From Methanomassiliicoccales archaeon LGM-DZ1 (GTDB lineage Archaea; Thermoplasmatota; Thermoplasmata; Methanomassiliicoccales; Methanomethylophilaceae), in NCBI GenBank assembly GCA_030168595.1, contig CP115556.1:1674001-1738000 (forward strand): a stretch of 64,000 nucleotides of DNA, read 5' to 3'. Each line of letters begins with the position of its first letter. The stretch's first letter is position 1. Below are positions 44,046-52,733 of this stretch, in pieces. The notes under the pieces are model-generated. The model did not search any database. It was not told where the DNA came from and saw nothing but the letters and a program-made list of their open reading frames with translations. Made by a program: the position numbers and the translations under genes.

Positions 44046-45479
44046 TCAGTCATCCCTTTCGATGACCCAGACCTTCACCCTGCGGCTCTTGAACTCGGTC
44101 TTGGGAACATCCTTGAGCATGCGGTTCCCGAAATCGCGGTGGACCTCGACCACCGAGGAGTCCCTGCCGATCTCGATCTTCCCGATGGCGGCGTCGATGA
44201 TGTGCCCCGATCTCATGATGAAATCGGCGAGCGCAACCTTCCCGGCCCCGTCGGCCTTCCCGATGTCTATGCCGAACTTCACCATGCCGAACGGGTCGGA
44301 GAGCTGGTCGTAATCGACGACCTTCCGGATGGTGTCCTTCGAACCTTCCTCGGCCTCAGGGACCTCCCTCTTCTCGATCTTCAGGCCGTCGACGCGGCGT
44401 TCGAACTCGCGGATGAGGTGCTCCTCCTCCGAGGTGACGAACGACACGGCGGTGCCTTCCCTGCCGGCCCTCCCGGTCCTGCCGATCCTGTGGATGTAGG
44501 TGTGCAGCTCCTCGGGCATGTCGTAGTTGATCACGTAGTTTATGTCGTCGATGTCCAGGCCCCTGGCGGCGACGTCGGTCGCTATCAGGAGGTCGGTCTT
44601 GCCCTCCCTGAAGTCGTCCACGGCGCGCTCCCTGTGCCCCTGGCCCATGGACCCGTGGAGGGCGACGACCTTGTAGCCGTGCTCCTGCAGCCTCTCCTCC
44701 AGGGTGTCCACCATCTTGATGGTCTGGCAGAAGATCAGCGCCTTGGGCTTGTCGATGTCGATGATCCTGGTGAGGGCCCAGGACTTGTTCCTCCTCCCGA
44801 CGGAGATGTAGTACTGCCTGATGTTGTCGAGGACTATCTCGTCCTTGGAGACGTCGATCTCCTTGGGCTTCTTCATGTAGTCGGAGGCGAGGTTCTTGAT
44901 GTCCTCCGGCATGGTGGCGGAGAACATCATCATCTGCCTGTCCTTCGGGCAGGCGTTGAAGATATACTCGATGTCATCGATGAACCCCATGTCGAGCATC
45001 CTGTCGGATTCGTCCATGACGATGACCTTTATGCCGGAGAGGTCGAGGTACTCCCTGTCGATGAGGTCCCTCACCCTCCCGGGGGTGCCGGCTATGACAT
45101 CGGCGCCCTGCTCGAGCTCGTCCACCTGCTTCTCGATCTTAGCGCGGCCGTCGGAGCCTCCGTAGATGGGGACGCAGACGTGGCCGCTGTACTTCGCCAT
45201 CGCCGTCAGGTCGTCGGCCACCTGGATGGCGAGCTCCCTGGTGGGCTCGAGGACGATTGCTCCGGGCTTGGAACCTCCCGGCTCGGTGACCGAGAGGATG
45301 ACGGTCCCGAAGGCTCCCGTCTTGCCGGTGCCGGTCTGGGCCTGCGCTATGATGTCGCGGCCCTCCATGCCGGCGGGTATGGCCTCCTCCTGGATCGGCG
45401 TAGGGGCGTCCCATTTCATATCGGCTAGGGCTTTGGCGACATCCTCGGACACTCCGAGGTCGAGAAACTTGGAATCCAT
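44046..45479 (-). CDS. DEAD-box RNA helicase
   Basis: A 477-residue RNA helicase. The motifs are PTPIQ (Q), AQTGTGKT (I), PTRELA (Ia), a DEAD-box variant reading VMDESDRMLD (DESD in place of DEAD), SAT, ARGLDID and HRIGRTGRAG. The C-terminal extension (EFKSRRVKVWVIERDD region) may be a degenerate RNA-binding domain. The start MDSKFLDLGVS fits the Q-motif region of the family. It is convergent with ybaK. Confidence 0.93.
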   Translation of the reverse strand: MDSKFLDLGVSEDVAKALADMKWDAPTPIQEEAIPAGMEGRDIIAQAQTGTGKTGAFGTVILSVTEPGGSKPGAIVLEPTRELAIQVADDLTAMAKYSGHVCVPIYGGSDGRAKIEKQVDELEQGADVIAGTPGRVRDLIDREYLDLSGIKVIVMDESDRMLDMGFIDDIEYIFNACPKDRQMMMFSATMPEDIKNLASDYMKKPKEIDVSKDEIVLDNIRQYYISVGRRNKSWALTRIIDIDKPKALIFCQTIKMVDTLEERLQEHGYKVVALHGSMGQGHRERAVDDFREGKTDLLIATDVAARGLDIDDINYVINYDMPEELHTYIHRIGRTGRAGREGTAVSFVTSEEEHLIREFERRVDGLKIEKREVPEAEEGSKDTIRKVVDYDQLSDPFGMVKFGIDIGKADGAGKVALADFIMRSGHIIDAAIGKIEIGRDSSVVEVHRDFGNRMLKDVPKTEFKSRRVKVWVIERDD

Positions 45480-45731
45480 ATGTTCAGCTCCGGTAATCAG
45501 CCTGCGACGGCCGCAGACAAGCTCTGTTATCGGTTCGGGATAGTTTCGGGGCTCATAAAAACGTATCCCAGCAGGCCGATGGTTAAGTGACATGGAGATT
45601 ATTATATATGACGGGACGGACGCGGCGGTATCTGGCACATGCGGATCGTTTGGCTCGGTCAGTTCAGGAGTCCGGGACGGCCGCAATATCCTGGAGGAAC
45701 AAGGCCTGCCTTCCGGGATTCAAAATCAATA

Positions 45732-45750
45732 TAACGGTCCCGTACCGTTA
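45732..45750. promoter_or_regulatory. Inverted repeat downstream of the rubredoxin TATA box
   Basis: TAACGGT and ACCGTTA are separated by CCCGT. The repeat begins at the end of a TATA-like CAATATAA and ends nine bases before the rubredoxin ATG, so it covers the expected transcription start. A redox-responsive repressor could bind here. Confidence 0.5.
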
Positions 45751-45758
45751 AGGGGCCT

Positions 45759-45923
45759 ATGGCGAAGTACGAGTGCACTCTGTGCGGATACATTTACGAC
45801 GAGGAAGCGGGGATCCCCGCCGACGGGATACCGGCAGGGACCAGATTCGAGGACCTCCCGGACGACTGGGTCTGTCCCGATTGCGGCGCCGGCAAGGACA
45901 TGTTCAAGAAGATCGAAGAGTGA
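45759..45923 (+). CDS. Rubredoxin 1
   Basis: A 54-residue rubredoxin, an electron carrier with one Fe(Cys)4 centre. Ligands: [15 protein letters not shown] and [12 protein letters not shown], the classical C-x2-C plus C-x2-C with PDDWVCP between. Its ATG is about 28 bp from the TATA-like element. The second rubredoxin starts 2 bp after its stop. With rubrerythrin and a flavoprotein it fits peroxide or oxygen reduction in anaerobes. Confidence 0.95.
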   Translation: MAKYECTLCGYIYDEEAGIPADGIPAGTRFEDLPDDWVCPDCGAGKDMFKKIEE

Positions 45924-45925
45924 AC

Positions 45926-46174
45926 ATGTCGAAATACGTCTGCACTATGTGCGGTTTCGCATACCGCGAGGAAAGGGGGTTCGCCCCTTCCGGGTTCCCT
46001 CCAGGCATGCCCTGGTCCGATGTCCCGGACGATTGGAAATGCCCCATGTGCGGGTCGCCGAAGAACATCTTCCGCCTGTACTCGGACGAGCGTTTCGAGC
46101 GATCCCGGAACATAGTATCCGCCGGTATCCTTACGCCTATCATCCAGCAATGGACTGCTTCAAATACCGCGTAA
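45926..46174 (+). CDS. Rubredoxin 2 with C-terminal extension
   Basis: An 82-residue rubredoxin: KYVCTMCGFAYRE and DDWKCPMCGSPKN supply the four cysteines. The last 30 or so residues (YSDERFERSRNIVSAGIL) are a helical extension absent from classical rubredoxins. It is only 2 bp from rubredoxin 1, with which it shares under half of its residues, so they are not a recent duplication. Stop is TAA. Confidence 0.9.
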   Translation: MSKYVCTMCGFAYREERGFAPSGFPPGMPWSDVPDDWKCPMCGSPKNIFRLYSDERFERSRNIVSAGILTPIIQQWTASNTA

Positions 46175-46190
46175 CCGATTACCGGACACT

Positions 46191-46736
46191 ATGTCTGTCA
46201 TAGCTATCGTTTCCAGCCCCCAGATCGGTGCGAACACCGACATGATGGTCCAGGCGGCCGCCGAGGGAGTCAAATCCGTCGGGAAGGACGTCAAGATCTA
46301 CTACATCAACAAGATGAAGAACGCCCGCCCCTGCCAGGCCTGCGATTTCTGCAAGGCCAAAGGCCAGGGATGCGCTGTCAAGGACGACATCAAGGAGGTC
46401 CTCGATGCTATCATCGACTCCGACGGCGTTATCCTCTCCGTTCCTGTGTACTTCGGACAGCCCTGCGCTCAGTACAGGATGTTCGAGGACAGGCTCTACA
46501 GCTACCTCAAGGGAGACTTCAGCTCCATCTGCGCCCCCAAGAAGTTCGCCGTCTTCACCGCCGCAGGCACTGCCGGCGCCGACACCCTCGCCGACGAGAT
46601 CGAGAAGAGGATGACCGGATTCTTCAAGTTCGAGTGCATCGGAAAGGTCTCGGCCATCACCAAGAACGACAAGAAGGCCGTCGAGAACAACGCCGACATC
46701 AAGGCCCAGTGCAAGGCCATCGGCGCCAAGTTCTGA
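46191..46736 (+). CDS. Flavodoxin-fold NAD(P)H/FMN reductase (iron-sulfur flavoprotein-like)
   Basis: A 181-residue flavodoxin-like protein. The FMN phosphate loop is SSPQIGANT near residue 8, and a cysteine motif (CQACDFCKAKGQGC) follows the second strand as in iron-sulfur flavoproteins or the related FMN reductases. SVPVYFGQPCAQYRMFEDR is the third flavin-contact block. It is 16 bp from the rubredoxins, which may pass electrons to it or take them from it. Confidence 0.85.
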   Translation: MSVIAIVSSPQIGANTDMMVQAAAEGVKSVGKDVKIYYINKMKNARPCQACDFCKAKGQGCAVKDDIKEVLDAIIDSDGVILSVPVYFGQPCAQYRMFEDRLYSYLKGDFSSICAPKKFAVFTAAGTAGADTLADEIEKRMTGFFKFECIGKVSAITKNDKKAVENNADIKAQCKAIGAKF

Positions 46737-46928
46737 TCGGATAAACGCTTTCACGGGAGGGGTTTCCCCTCCCCGGTTTATTTTACATTGATGCTGTGTC
46801 CGGATGGTCCGGTCCGGCAGATCTCCGATACGATTTCGGAAGAAGACCCAGATGCCCGCCGAAGGCAGGCATCGCATGGTAAAAGGACAGATGCCGGAAG
46901 GCCGGGTCTCTCCCCGGCCCAGGGCATC

Positions 46929-49568
46929 TCACTGCTCGATGACGAGCAGCGCGTCCCCGCACTGGACGGTGGAGACCTCCCTTCCGTCCAGCGAGAGGGA
47001 TTTCCTGACCTCGAAGAACTCGGGGCCGATATCCACCTTCTCCCCTCCGACGTCCAGGGAGACGTTCCCGGCGGCGATCTGGGAGGCAAGGGATTCGGGG
47101 TCGGCGGCAGTTATGGCCGCGGCGATCGCCTTCGCTTTGTCCTTGAACGCCGGGCCGAGCTTGGCGTAGACCGGCTTCACGGAGGCGACCTTCTCGACCA
47201 GGTCGGCCTTCTCGGCGACGGTCAGCCTGGCGGCCCTCGCTCCCTGCCTGATATCCTCCTCGGACATCCTGTAGAGGGCGGAATCTCCGCCGACGATCTC
47301 GAGGCCGGAGATCTCGGCCCCGACAGCGATCTTCCTCTCGGCCTTCCAGGCGCGCACGGCGGCGACGAACTCGGCGGCGGCATCGCCGGCCCTGACCGCG
47401 GTCTCGTCTGCCTCTCCGGGGACAGGCCAGGAGGTGACGTGGATGGAGACAGCGCCGTCGAACTTCTGATAGATGTTCTGGTAGACGTCCTCGGTGACGT
47501 GCGGCATGAACGGCGCCAGCATCTTGATCGAGTCGAGGAAGACCTTGTACAGGGTGTAGACGACGGCATCGTCCTCCCTGCCCTTGACCATCTCGACATA
47601 GTCGTCGGCGAACACGTGCCAGATGAACTCCTCGACGCGCTTCATCGCCTTGTCGAACTGGTACTCCTCGAAGAACGAGGTGACGTCGGCGAGGGTCTTG
47701 GAGAGCCTTCCGAGGATCCAGAGGTCGGCCGTCCTCAGCGACGCCGGCCTGGCCGGAGCGAAGGTCAGCTTCTCGAAGTACCTGGAGACGAACTGTCCCA
47801 GGTTGTAGACCTTGATGCAGATCTTCTTCCCGCGGATGACGTCCTTCTCCCTGAAGGCATGGTCGATGCCGAGGGAGCAGTTGGCCGCGTAGTAGCGGAG
47901 GGCGTCGGCGCCGTACTTCTCCAGGATAGGGACGGGGTCGATGACGTTCCCGGCGGAGGTGTGCATCGGGGTCCCGTCGGGGGCCATGATGAACCCGTGG
48001 ATCATGATGTTCTTCCAGGGGATGGCATGCTCGATCTGCTCCGTCCTGAGGATGGAGTAGAACGCCCAGGTCCTGATGATGTCGTGGCTCTGGGGCCTGA
48101 GGGTCATGGGGAAGAGCTTCTTGTGGAGCTCGGGGTCCCTCTCCCAGTAGGTGTTGTAGAGGCAGGACCCGGATGAGTCCATCCAGGTGTCGAAGACATC
48201 GGTGCAGCCGACGAACTCGGTGCAGCCGCACTTGGGGCACTTGTCGACCGGGGCCTTGTCGATCGTCGGGTCGACGTACTTCCTGGCCTGCTCCTCGGTG
48301 GCGCAGACGGGGCAGCCGCACTTGGCGCATTCCCAGATGGGGACGGGGGTGGCGAAGATCCTCTGCCTGGAGAGGACCCAGTCCCATTCCAGGGACTTGG
48401 TCCAGTCTTCGAGCCTGACCTTCATGAAGTCCGGGAACCAGTTGATCTCCGACGCCCTCTTGAGGATGGCATCCTTGAACGCGGTGGTCTTCAGGAACCA
48501 CTGGGGAACCTGCAGGAACTCGATGGGGGTCTTGCACCTCCAGCAGACGGAGACCTGCTGGGGGTTGTCCTCCTGCTTCACGAGGACGCCCATGGCCTTC
48601 AGGTCCTCGATGGCCGCGGCCCTGGCCTCGGCGACCGGCATGCCCGCGTACTTCCCGGCGAGCTGGGTCATCTTCCCTTCCTCGTCGATGCCCTTCTCGA
48701 GCTCGAGGTGGTACTTCATGATCCACTCGAGGTCGGCCTTGTCGCCGATGGTGCAGATCATCACGTTCCCGGTGCCGTACTTCATGTCGACCTTGGGGTC
48801 GGAGATGACCTTGACGTGCCTGCCGTAGATGGGGGTGATAAGCTCTTTGCCGACGTACTTCGAGTTGACCGGGTCGGCGGGGTTGACGGCGACCACCTTG
48901 CAGGTGCACAGCAGCTCCGGGCGGGTGGTGGCGATCATCATGTGCTCGCCGCTGGGCTTCCCGTCGGGGCCGGCGATGTCGAACTTCAGGTAGTTCAGCT
49001 TGTTGACGTTGTCCTTGTAGTCGACCTCGGCATCGGCCAGGGCGGTGCCGCAGCGGGGGCACCAGTTGACCGGGAAGTTGGCCTTGTAGACCAGCCCCAT
49101 GTTGTAGAGCTTGACGAAGGACAGCTGGGTGATGCTGCGGTAGTAGGGGGCGTCGGTCTGGTAGTAGATCGACGGGTCCATGCTCTCGCCGAGCATCTCG
49201 AAGTCGTGGGTCATCTTGGCGATGTACCCGTTGGCCCAGTCGGAGCAGAGCTTGCGGTACTCCTGGCGGGGGAGGGACTTCTTGGTGATGCCGTACTTCT
49301 TCTCGACGCGGACCTCGATGGGGGTCCCGTTGACGTCGAAGCAGAGGGGGAAGAAGACGTTGTCCCCCTTCATGCGGTGATAGCGCGCCGCGAAGTCGAT
49401 CAGGGAGTATCCGGTAGCATGACCCAGATGCAGGTCTCCGGAGGTGTACCTGGGGGGGTTGTCGATGCTGAAGACCGGCCTGTCGGACTTCGGGTCGAAG
49501 CGGTAGACGGCCTTCTCCTTCCACATCTCCTCCCATTTTTTCTCGATAACGGAGGAATCGTATGCCAT
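46929..49568 (-). CDS. valS: Valyl-tRNA synthetase with a degenerate KMSKS motif
   Basis: Class I synthetase, 879 residues. The HIGH motif is HLGHATGYS. Editing domain (CP1) motifs ATTRPELL and the zinc-binding CxxC pairs (CAKCGCPVC; CPKCGC) are present, and FDTWMDSSGS precedes the second catalytic half. The KMSKS position reads PMHTSAGNVIDP, so both lysines are replaced. The flanking GNVIDP and GADALRYYAA are normal, so the alignment is safe. The rest of the protein is intact and it is the only ValRS seen here. The start is about 29 bp after a TATA box (CTATTTATA). Confidence 0.93.
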   Translation of the reverse strand: MAYDSSVIEKKWEEMWKEKAVYRFDPKSDRPVFSIDNPPRYTSGDLHLGHATGYSLIDFAARYHRMKGDNVFFPLCFDVNGTPIEVRVEKKYGITKKSLPRQEYRKLCSDWANGYIAKMTHDFEMLGESMDPSIYYQTDAPYYRSITQLSFVKLYNMGLVYKANFPVNWCPRCGTALADAEVDYKDNVNKLNYLKFDIAGPDGKPSGEHMMIATTRPELLCTCKVVAVNPADPVNSKYVGKELITPIYGRHVKVISDPKVDMKYGTGNVMICTIGDKADLEWIMKYHLELEKGIDEEGKMTQLAGKYAGMPVAEARAAAIEDLKAMGVLVKQEDNPQQVSVCWRCKTPIEFLQVPQWFLKTTAFKDAILKRASEINWFPDFMKVRLEDWTKSLEWDWVLSRQRIFATPVPIWECAKCGCPVCATEEQARKYVDPTIDKAPVDKCPKCGCTEFVGCTDVFDTWMDSSGSCLYNTYWERDPELHKKLFPMTLRPQSHDIIRTWAFYSILRTEQIEHAIPWKNIMIHGFIMAPDGTPMHTSAGNVIDPVPILEKYGADALRYYAANCSLGIDHAFREKDVIRGKKICIKVYNLGQFVSRYFEKLTFAPARPASLRTADLWILGRLSKTLADVTSFFEEYQFDKAMKRVEEFIWHVFADDYVEMVKGREDDAVVYTLYKVFLDSIKMLAPFMPHVTEDVYQNIYQKFDGAVSIHVTSWPVPGEADETAVRAGDAAAEFVAAVRAWKAERKIAVGAEISGLEIVGGDSALYRMSEEDIRQGARAARLTVAEKADLVEKVASVKPVYAKLGPAFKDKAKAIAAAITAADPESLASQIAAGNVSLDVGGEKVDIGPEFFEVRKSLSLDGREVSTVQCGDALLVIEQ

Positions 49569-49709
49569 GGTAACGTTGGCGTGTAGATACCCAGAGTATA
49601 AATAGGAAACTAAAACGGCGGCGGAAAGGGTTTGACAGGGGCGCCGGGCGGGTAAAGATGCCCAGCGCCCGCCGAGCCTCCGGCGGTTGCCGGAGAATCG
49701 GTCCTGCGT

Positions 49710-50891
49710 TCAGGACTTCGTCTTCTTGCGGCGGGAGACGTGGCTGTCCTTCTCGTCCTTGACCTGGGACCCGAGGGCCTGCACGAGGTCCTTGTTGGTC
49801 TGGATGAGGTCCCAGCCGACCGCCTTGGAGTTGTAGGTCCTGCCGGAGATGAAGAGCTTGCCGATGAGGCTGTACTTCTTCTTGTCCCCGCTCTCGTTGT
49901 AGCGGGTGACGTGGATGGTCAGCGACTCGGGCTTGTGGATCTTGCTGACCTTGGACATCTCGTTCCCGATGTCCTCGTACATGGCCTCGGCGTAGATCTT
50001 GTCCTCTTCCTCCAGGCCGCTGATCTGCACGTAGAGCTGGTCCCTCTCGCGGCAGGCCGAGATCATCTCGATGATGTCGTACTCGGTCAGTATGCCCACC
50101 ATCTCGTCCTTGTCGAGCACCGGCAGGGTGGAGATGTGCTTCTCGGCCATGAGGTCCGCGGCCACATGCATGTCATCCTCCCAGTCGACGGTCACCACAG
50201 CGGTGACAGCGACGGACTGCACGGGGATCTGGGTCTTCGCGTCGTTGGTCCCGACGCCCCTCTCCCCGGCCTTCCAGCCGTTCTCGATGATCTCGTTCAT
50301 GCCGACGACGCCGACCAGCCTGCCGGCGGAGTTGACGACCGGCATGGTCCTGATGTCGAGGCGTCTCATGGTGTCGACGGCGTCCGAGAGCATGGCGGTG
50401 TCCTTGACGTACTCGACGGGAGTGGTCATGATCTCCCATACCTTCACGTCCTGCAGGGACTTGGTCTTCGCGGCTATCCCTATGAGCGCCGTCCTGGTGA
50501 CTACGCCGATGACCTTCTTGCCGGTGACGACGGCCAGCTGCCTGCAGTTGTTGGTGACCATCGTCTCTGCGATCTTCGTGATCTCGTCTTCGTTATCCAT
50601 GGCCGGAAGGCTCGACACCAGGGACCTGAGCTTGGTATCCGGGCTCGCGCTCTTCTTCCTGAGGATGACCGAGTAGCGGATCATCCCGCCGTAGATGCCC
50701 CCGTCGATGATGGGTATTTCCTGGTAACCAGTCTTGCGCATCAGAGTGAGCGCATCGGACACGGTGTTGTCGGGACTCAGCGTCGGGAAGTCCGCAGTCA
50801 TGATGTCGGTGACGGGCACGGCATCGATCTGAGACTTCAGCATCGAGAGCTTCTTGAGATCTTCGAGATCCTTGATTCCCACTTTTCTCAC
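49710..50891 (-). CDS. Four-CBS-domain protein with a C-terminal HPF/S30EA-like domain
   Basis: A 393-residue soluble protein. Four CBS motifs occupy residues about 20-290 (MTADFPTLSPDNTVSDAL; GVVTRTALIGIA; MRRLDIRTMPVVNSAG; MAEKHISTLPVLDKDE). CBS pairs bind adenine nucleotides. The last 100 residues (LTIHVTRYN; LIGKLFISGRTYNSKAVGWD) follow the beta-alpha-beta pattern of ribosome hibernation factors. An adenylate-sensing ribosome-associated factor is a reasonable inference. The start is GTG. Confidence 0.78.
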   Translation of the reverse strand: MRKVGIKDLEDLKKLSMLKSQIDAVPVTDIMTADFPTLSPDNTVSDALTLMRKTGYQEIPIIDGGIYGGMIRYSVILRKKSASPDTKLRSLVSSLPAMDNEDEITKIAETMVTNNCRQLAVVTGKKVIGVVTRTALIGIAAKTKSLQDVKVWEIMTTPVEYVKDTAMLSDAVDTMRRLDIRTMPVVNSAGRLVGVVGMNEIIENGWKAGERGVGTNDAKTQIPVQSVAVTAVVTVDWEDDMHVAADLMAEKHISTLPVLDKDEMVGILTEYDIIEMISACRERDQLYVQISGLEEEDKIYAEAMYEDIGNEMSKVSKIHKPESLTIHVTRYNESGDKKKYSLIGKLFISGRTYNSKAVGWDLIQTNKDLVQALGSQVKDEKDSHVSRRKKTKS

Positions 50892-50930
50892 CGATGTGGA
50901 TATCGGAATGCACTGCTATAAAAGTAACAC

Positions 50931-50985
50931 ATCCATCCAGCGCCGGCCGGCGTCCGGAAGGCGCCGGCCCCTCGCCTGGATGGAT
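50931..50985. repeat. Nested hairpin between glyS and the CBS-HPF gene
   Basis: An outer 10-bp stem (ATCCATCCAG at 50931-50940 with CTGGATGGAT at 50976-50985) encloses an inner 7-bp stem (50946-50952 with 50962-50968). It lies downstream of glyS and upstream of the CBS gene on the same strand, so it may end glyS transcripts or fold in the CBS leader. Confidence 0.55.
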
Positions 50986-51029
50986 CCGCGGGCGCCGGAG
51001 CGGGTGTCCGCAAAAAATGATTTATACCG

Positions 51030-52733
51030 TCAGATGTCGGCGAAAGGGGTTCCGGCCAGGAGGCGGGCCACGACGGACGGGGCGTCCTCCGCCCTGATCC
51101 TCTTCTGCTCAGTGGTGTCCCTGTCCCTGATGGTCACGGTGCCCGCGTCGGGGCCGCTGAGGGTGGAGTAGTCGACGGTGATGCACCACGGGGTGCCGGC
51201 CTCGTCCATCCTCGCGTACCTCTTGCCGATGGTCCCGGAGCCGTCGTAGTACGCTTCGACGCGGTGCGTGTGGATGCTTTCGCACAGCTTCCTGGCATAG
51301 TCGTCGAGGCCGTCCTTCTCCATGAGCGGGAAGACCCCGACCTTCACAGGGGCCACCTCGGGCTTCAGGCGCAGGACCGTGTAGTCCTTGGCGTCGTCGT
51401 GGGTGTAGGCGTGCTCGAGGACGGTGTAGAATATCCTGTCGAGCCCGCAGGAGGGCTCGATGACGTGGGGGATGATCCTCTCGCCGGCGACCTTCTCCTT
51501 CACGGTGGCCTTATCGAACATCTCGGGACCGAGCTCGATCGTCTCCCCGCCGACCGTGACGGTGAGCTTCCCGTCCTTCACGTCCCCGGGGACCGCCGCG
51601 TCGATGGCGTCGGCGACCTCTTTCGCCTTGCCCTTGAAGGCGGGCCCGATGTTCCTGCGGTTGGGCCTGAGCTTCTCGATCTCTATCTCCTTCGGCTCGC
51701 TGAACCTCTTGAAGTGAGTGAGGTCCGCTCCGGAGAACTGAGCGTGGCGGGAGAGGTCCCAGTTGCCCCTGTCCGCGATGCCGGTGATCTCCGTCCATCC
51801 GATGGAGAGCAGGGCCTCCGCGTCCCAGCAGTCGTTCGCATAGTGGGCCATCTCATCCTTGAGGTGCTCCCTGAACCTGAGCCTCGCGGGGTCGACGCCG
51901 GCCCTCACGAGGAGCTGCTTTATGGTGCCGACGAAGTAAGCGAGGATCTGGCTCTTTATGATCCCCTTGTCCACGGCCTCCCCCACCGTCATGGTGTAGG
52001 TCTCGGTGCCGGTGTTGGGCAGGAGGGTGAGGACCTCGTCCTTCATCTCCGCGAAGCGGGGCCAGAAGGGCTCCTGGGGGTCGAAGAACAGCTCGACCTC
52101 CATCTGGTTGAACTCCCTCATCCTGATCATCCCCTGCCTGGGGGCGATCTCGTTCCTGTAGCTCCTGCCGGTCTGCATCACGCCGAACGGGAGCTTCTCC
52201 CTGTTGTACCTGTAGAGGTTGAGGTAGTTCAGGAATATCCCCTGGGCGGTCTCGGGCCTGAGGAACCCGATCCTGGATGAGCCGGGGCCGATGTTGGTCC
52301 TGAACATGAGGTTGAAGTCCTCCACCGGCCCGAGCTTCCCGCCGCAGTCGGGGCAGACCACGCCGTGGTCGGCGAACGCCTGTTCGATCTCCTTCTCGGT
52401 CATGACGTCCGCGTTGTCGCAGAAATCCTTGATGAGGTGGTCGGCCCTGAAGGGGGCGCCGCATTTGGTGCAGTAGGTTATCTTGTCGGCGAACTTGTCG
52501 AGGTGGCCGGAGGCCTTGAAGACCTCCCTGGGGTTCACGGTCTCGGTGTCGATCTCCGAGAAGCCCTCGCGGCCTTTGAAGAGGTCCCTCCAGATCTCCA
52601 CGATGTTGTTCCTGAGGCTGAACCCCAGGGGGCCGTAGTCGTACATGCCGGCCACGGAGCCGTAGATCTCGTAGGAGGGCCAGATGAAGCCCCTGCGTTT
52701 GCACAGGGACATCAGGTCGTCCGCGCCGCTCAT
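51030..52733 (-). CDS. glyS: Glycyl-tRNA synthetase (archaeal/eukaryotic type)
   Basis: Class II alpha2 GlyRS of 567 residues. The start MSGADDLMSLCKRRGFIWPSYEIYGSVAG is followed by a zinc-ribbon-like region (CTKCGAPF and CPDCGG), then motif 2 (FRNEIAPRQGMIRMREFNQME) and C-terminal anticodon-binding domain. Its start overlaps the stop of CBS2 by 4 bp (ATGA), so both belong to one operon with the universal stress proteins. Confidence 0.96.
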   Translation of the reverse strand: MSGADDLMSLCKRRGFIWPSYEIYGSVAGMYDYGPLGFSLRNNIVEIWRDLFKGREGFSEIDTETVNPREVFKASGHLDKFADKITYCTKCGAPFRADHLIKDFCDNADVMTEKEIEQAFADHGVVCPDCGGKLGPVEDFNLMFRTNIGPGSSRIGFLRPETAQGIFLNYLNLYRYNREKLPFGVMQTGRSYRNEIAPRQGMIRMREFNQMEVELFFDPQEPFWPRFAEMKDEVLTLLPNTGTETYTMTVGEAVDKGIIKSQILAYFVGTIKQLLVRAGVDPARLRFREHLKDEMAHYANDCWDAEALLSIGWTEITGIADRGNWDLSRHAQFSGADLTHFKRFSEPKEIEIEKLRPNRRNIGPAFKGKAKEVADAIDAAVPGDVKDGKLTVTVGGETIELGPEMFDKATVKEKVAGERIIPHVIEPSCGLDRIFYTVLEHAYTHDDAKDYTVLRLKPEVAPVKVGVFPLMEKDGLDDYARKLCESIHTHRVEAYYDGSGTIGKRYARMDEAGTPWCITVDYSTLSGPDAGTVTIRDRDTTEQKRIRAEDAPSVVARLLAGTPFADI

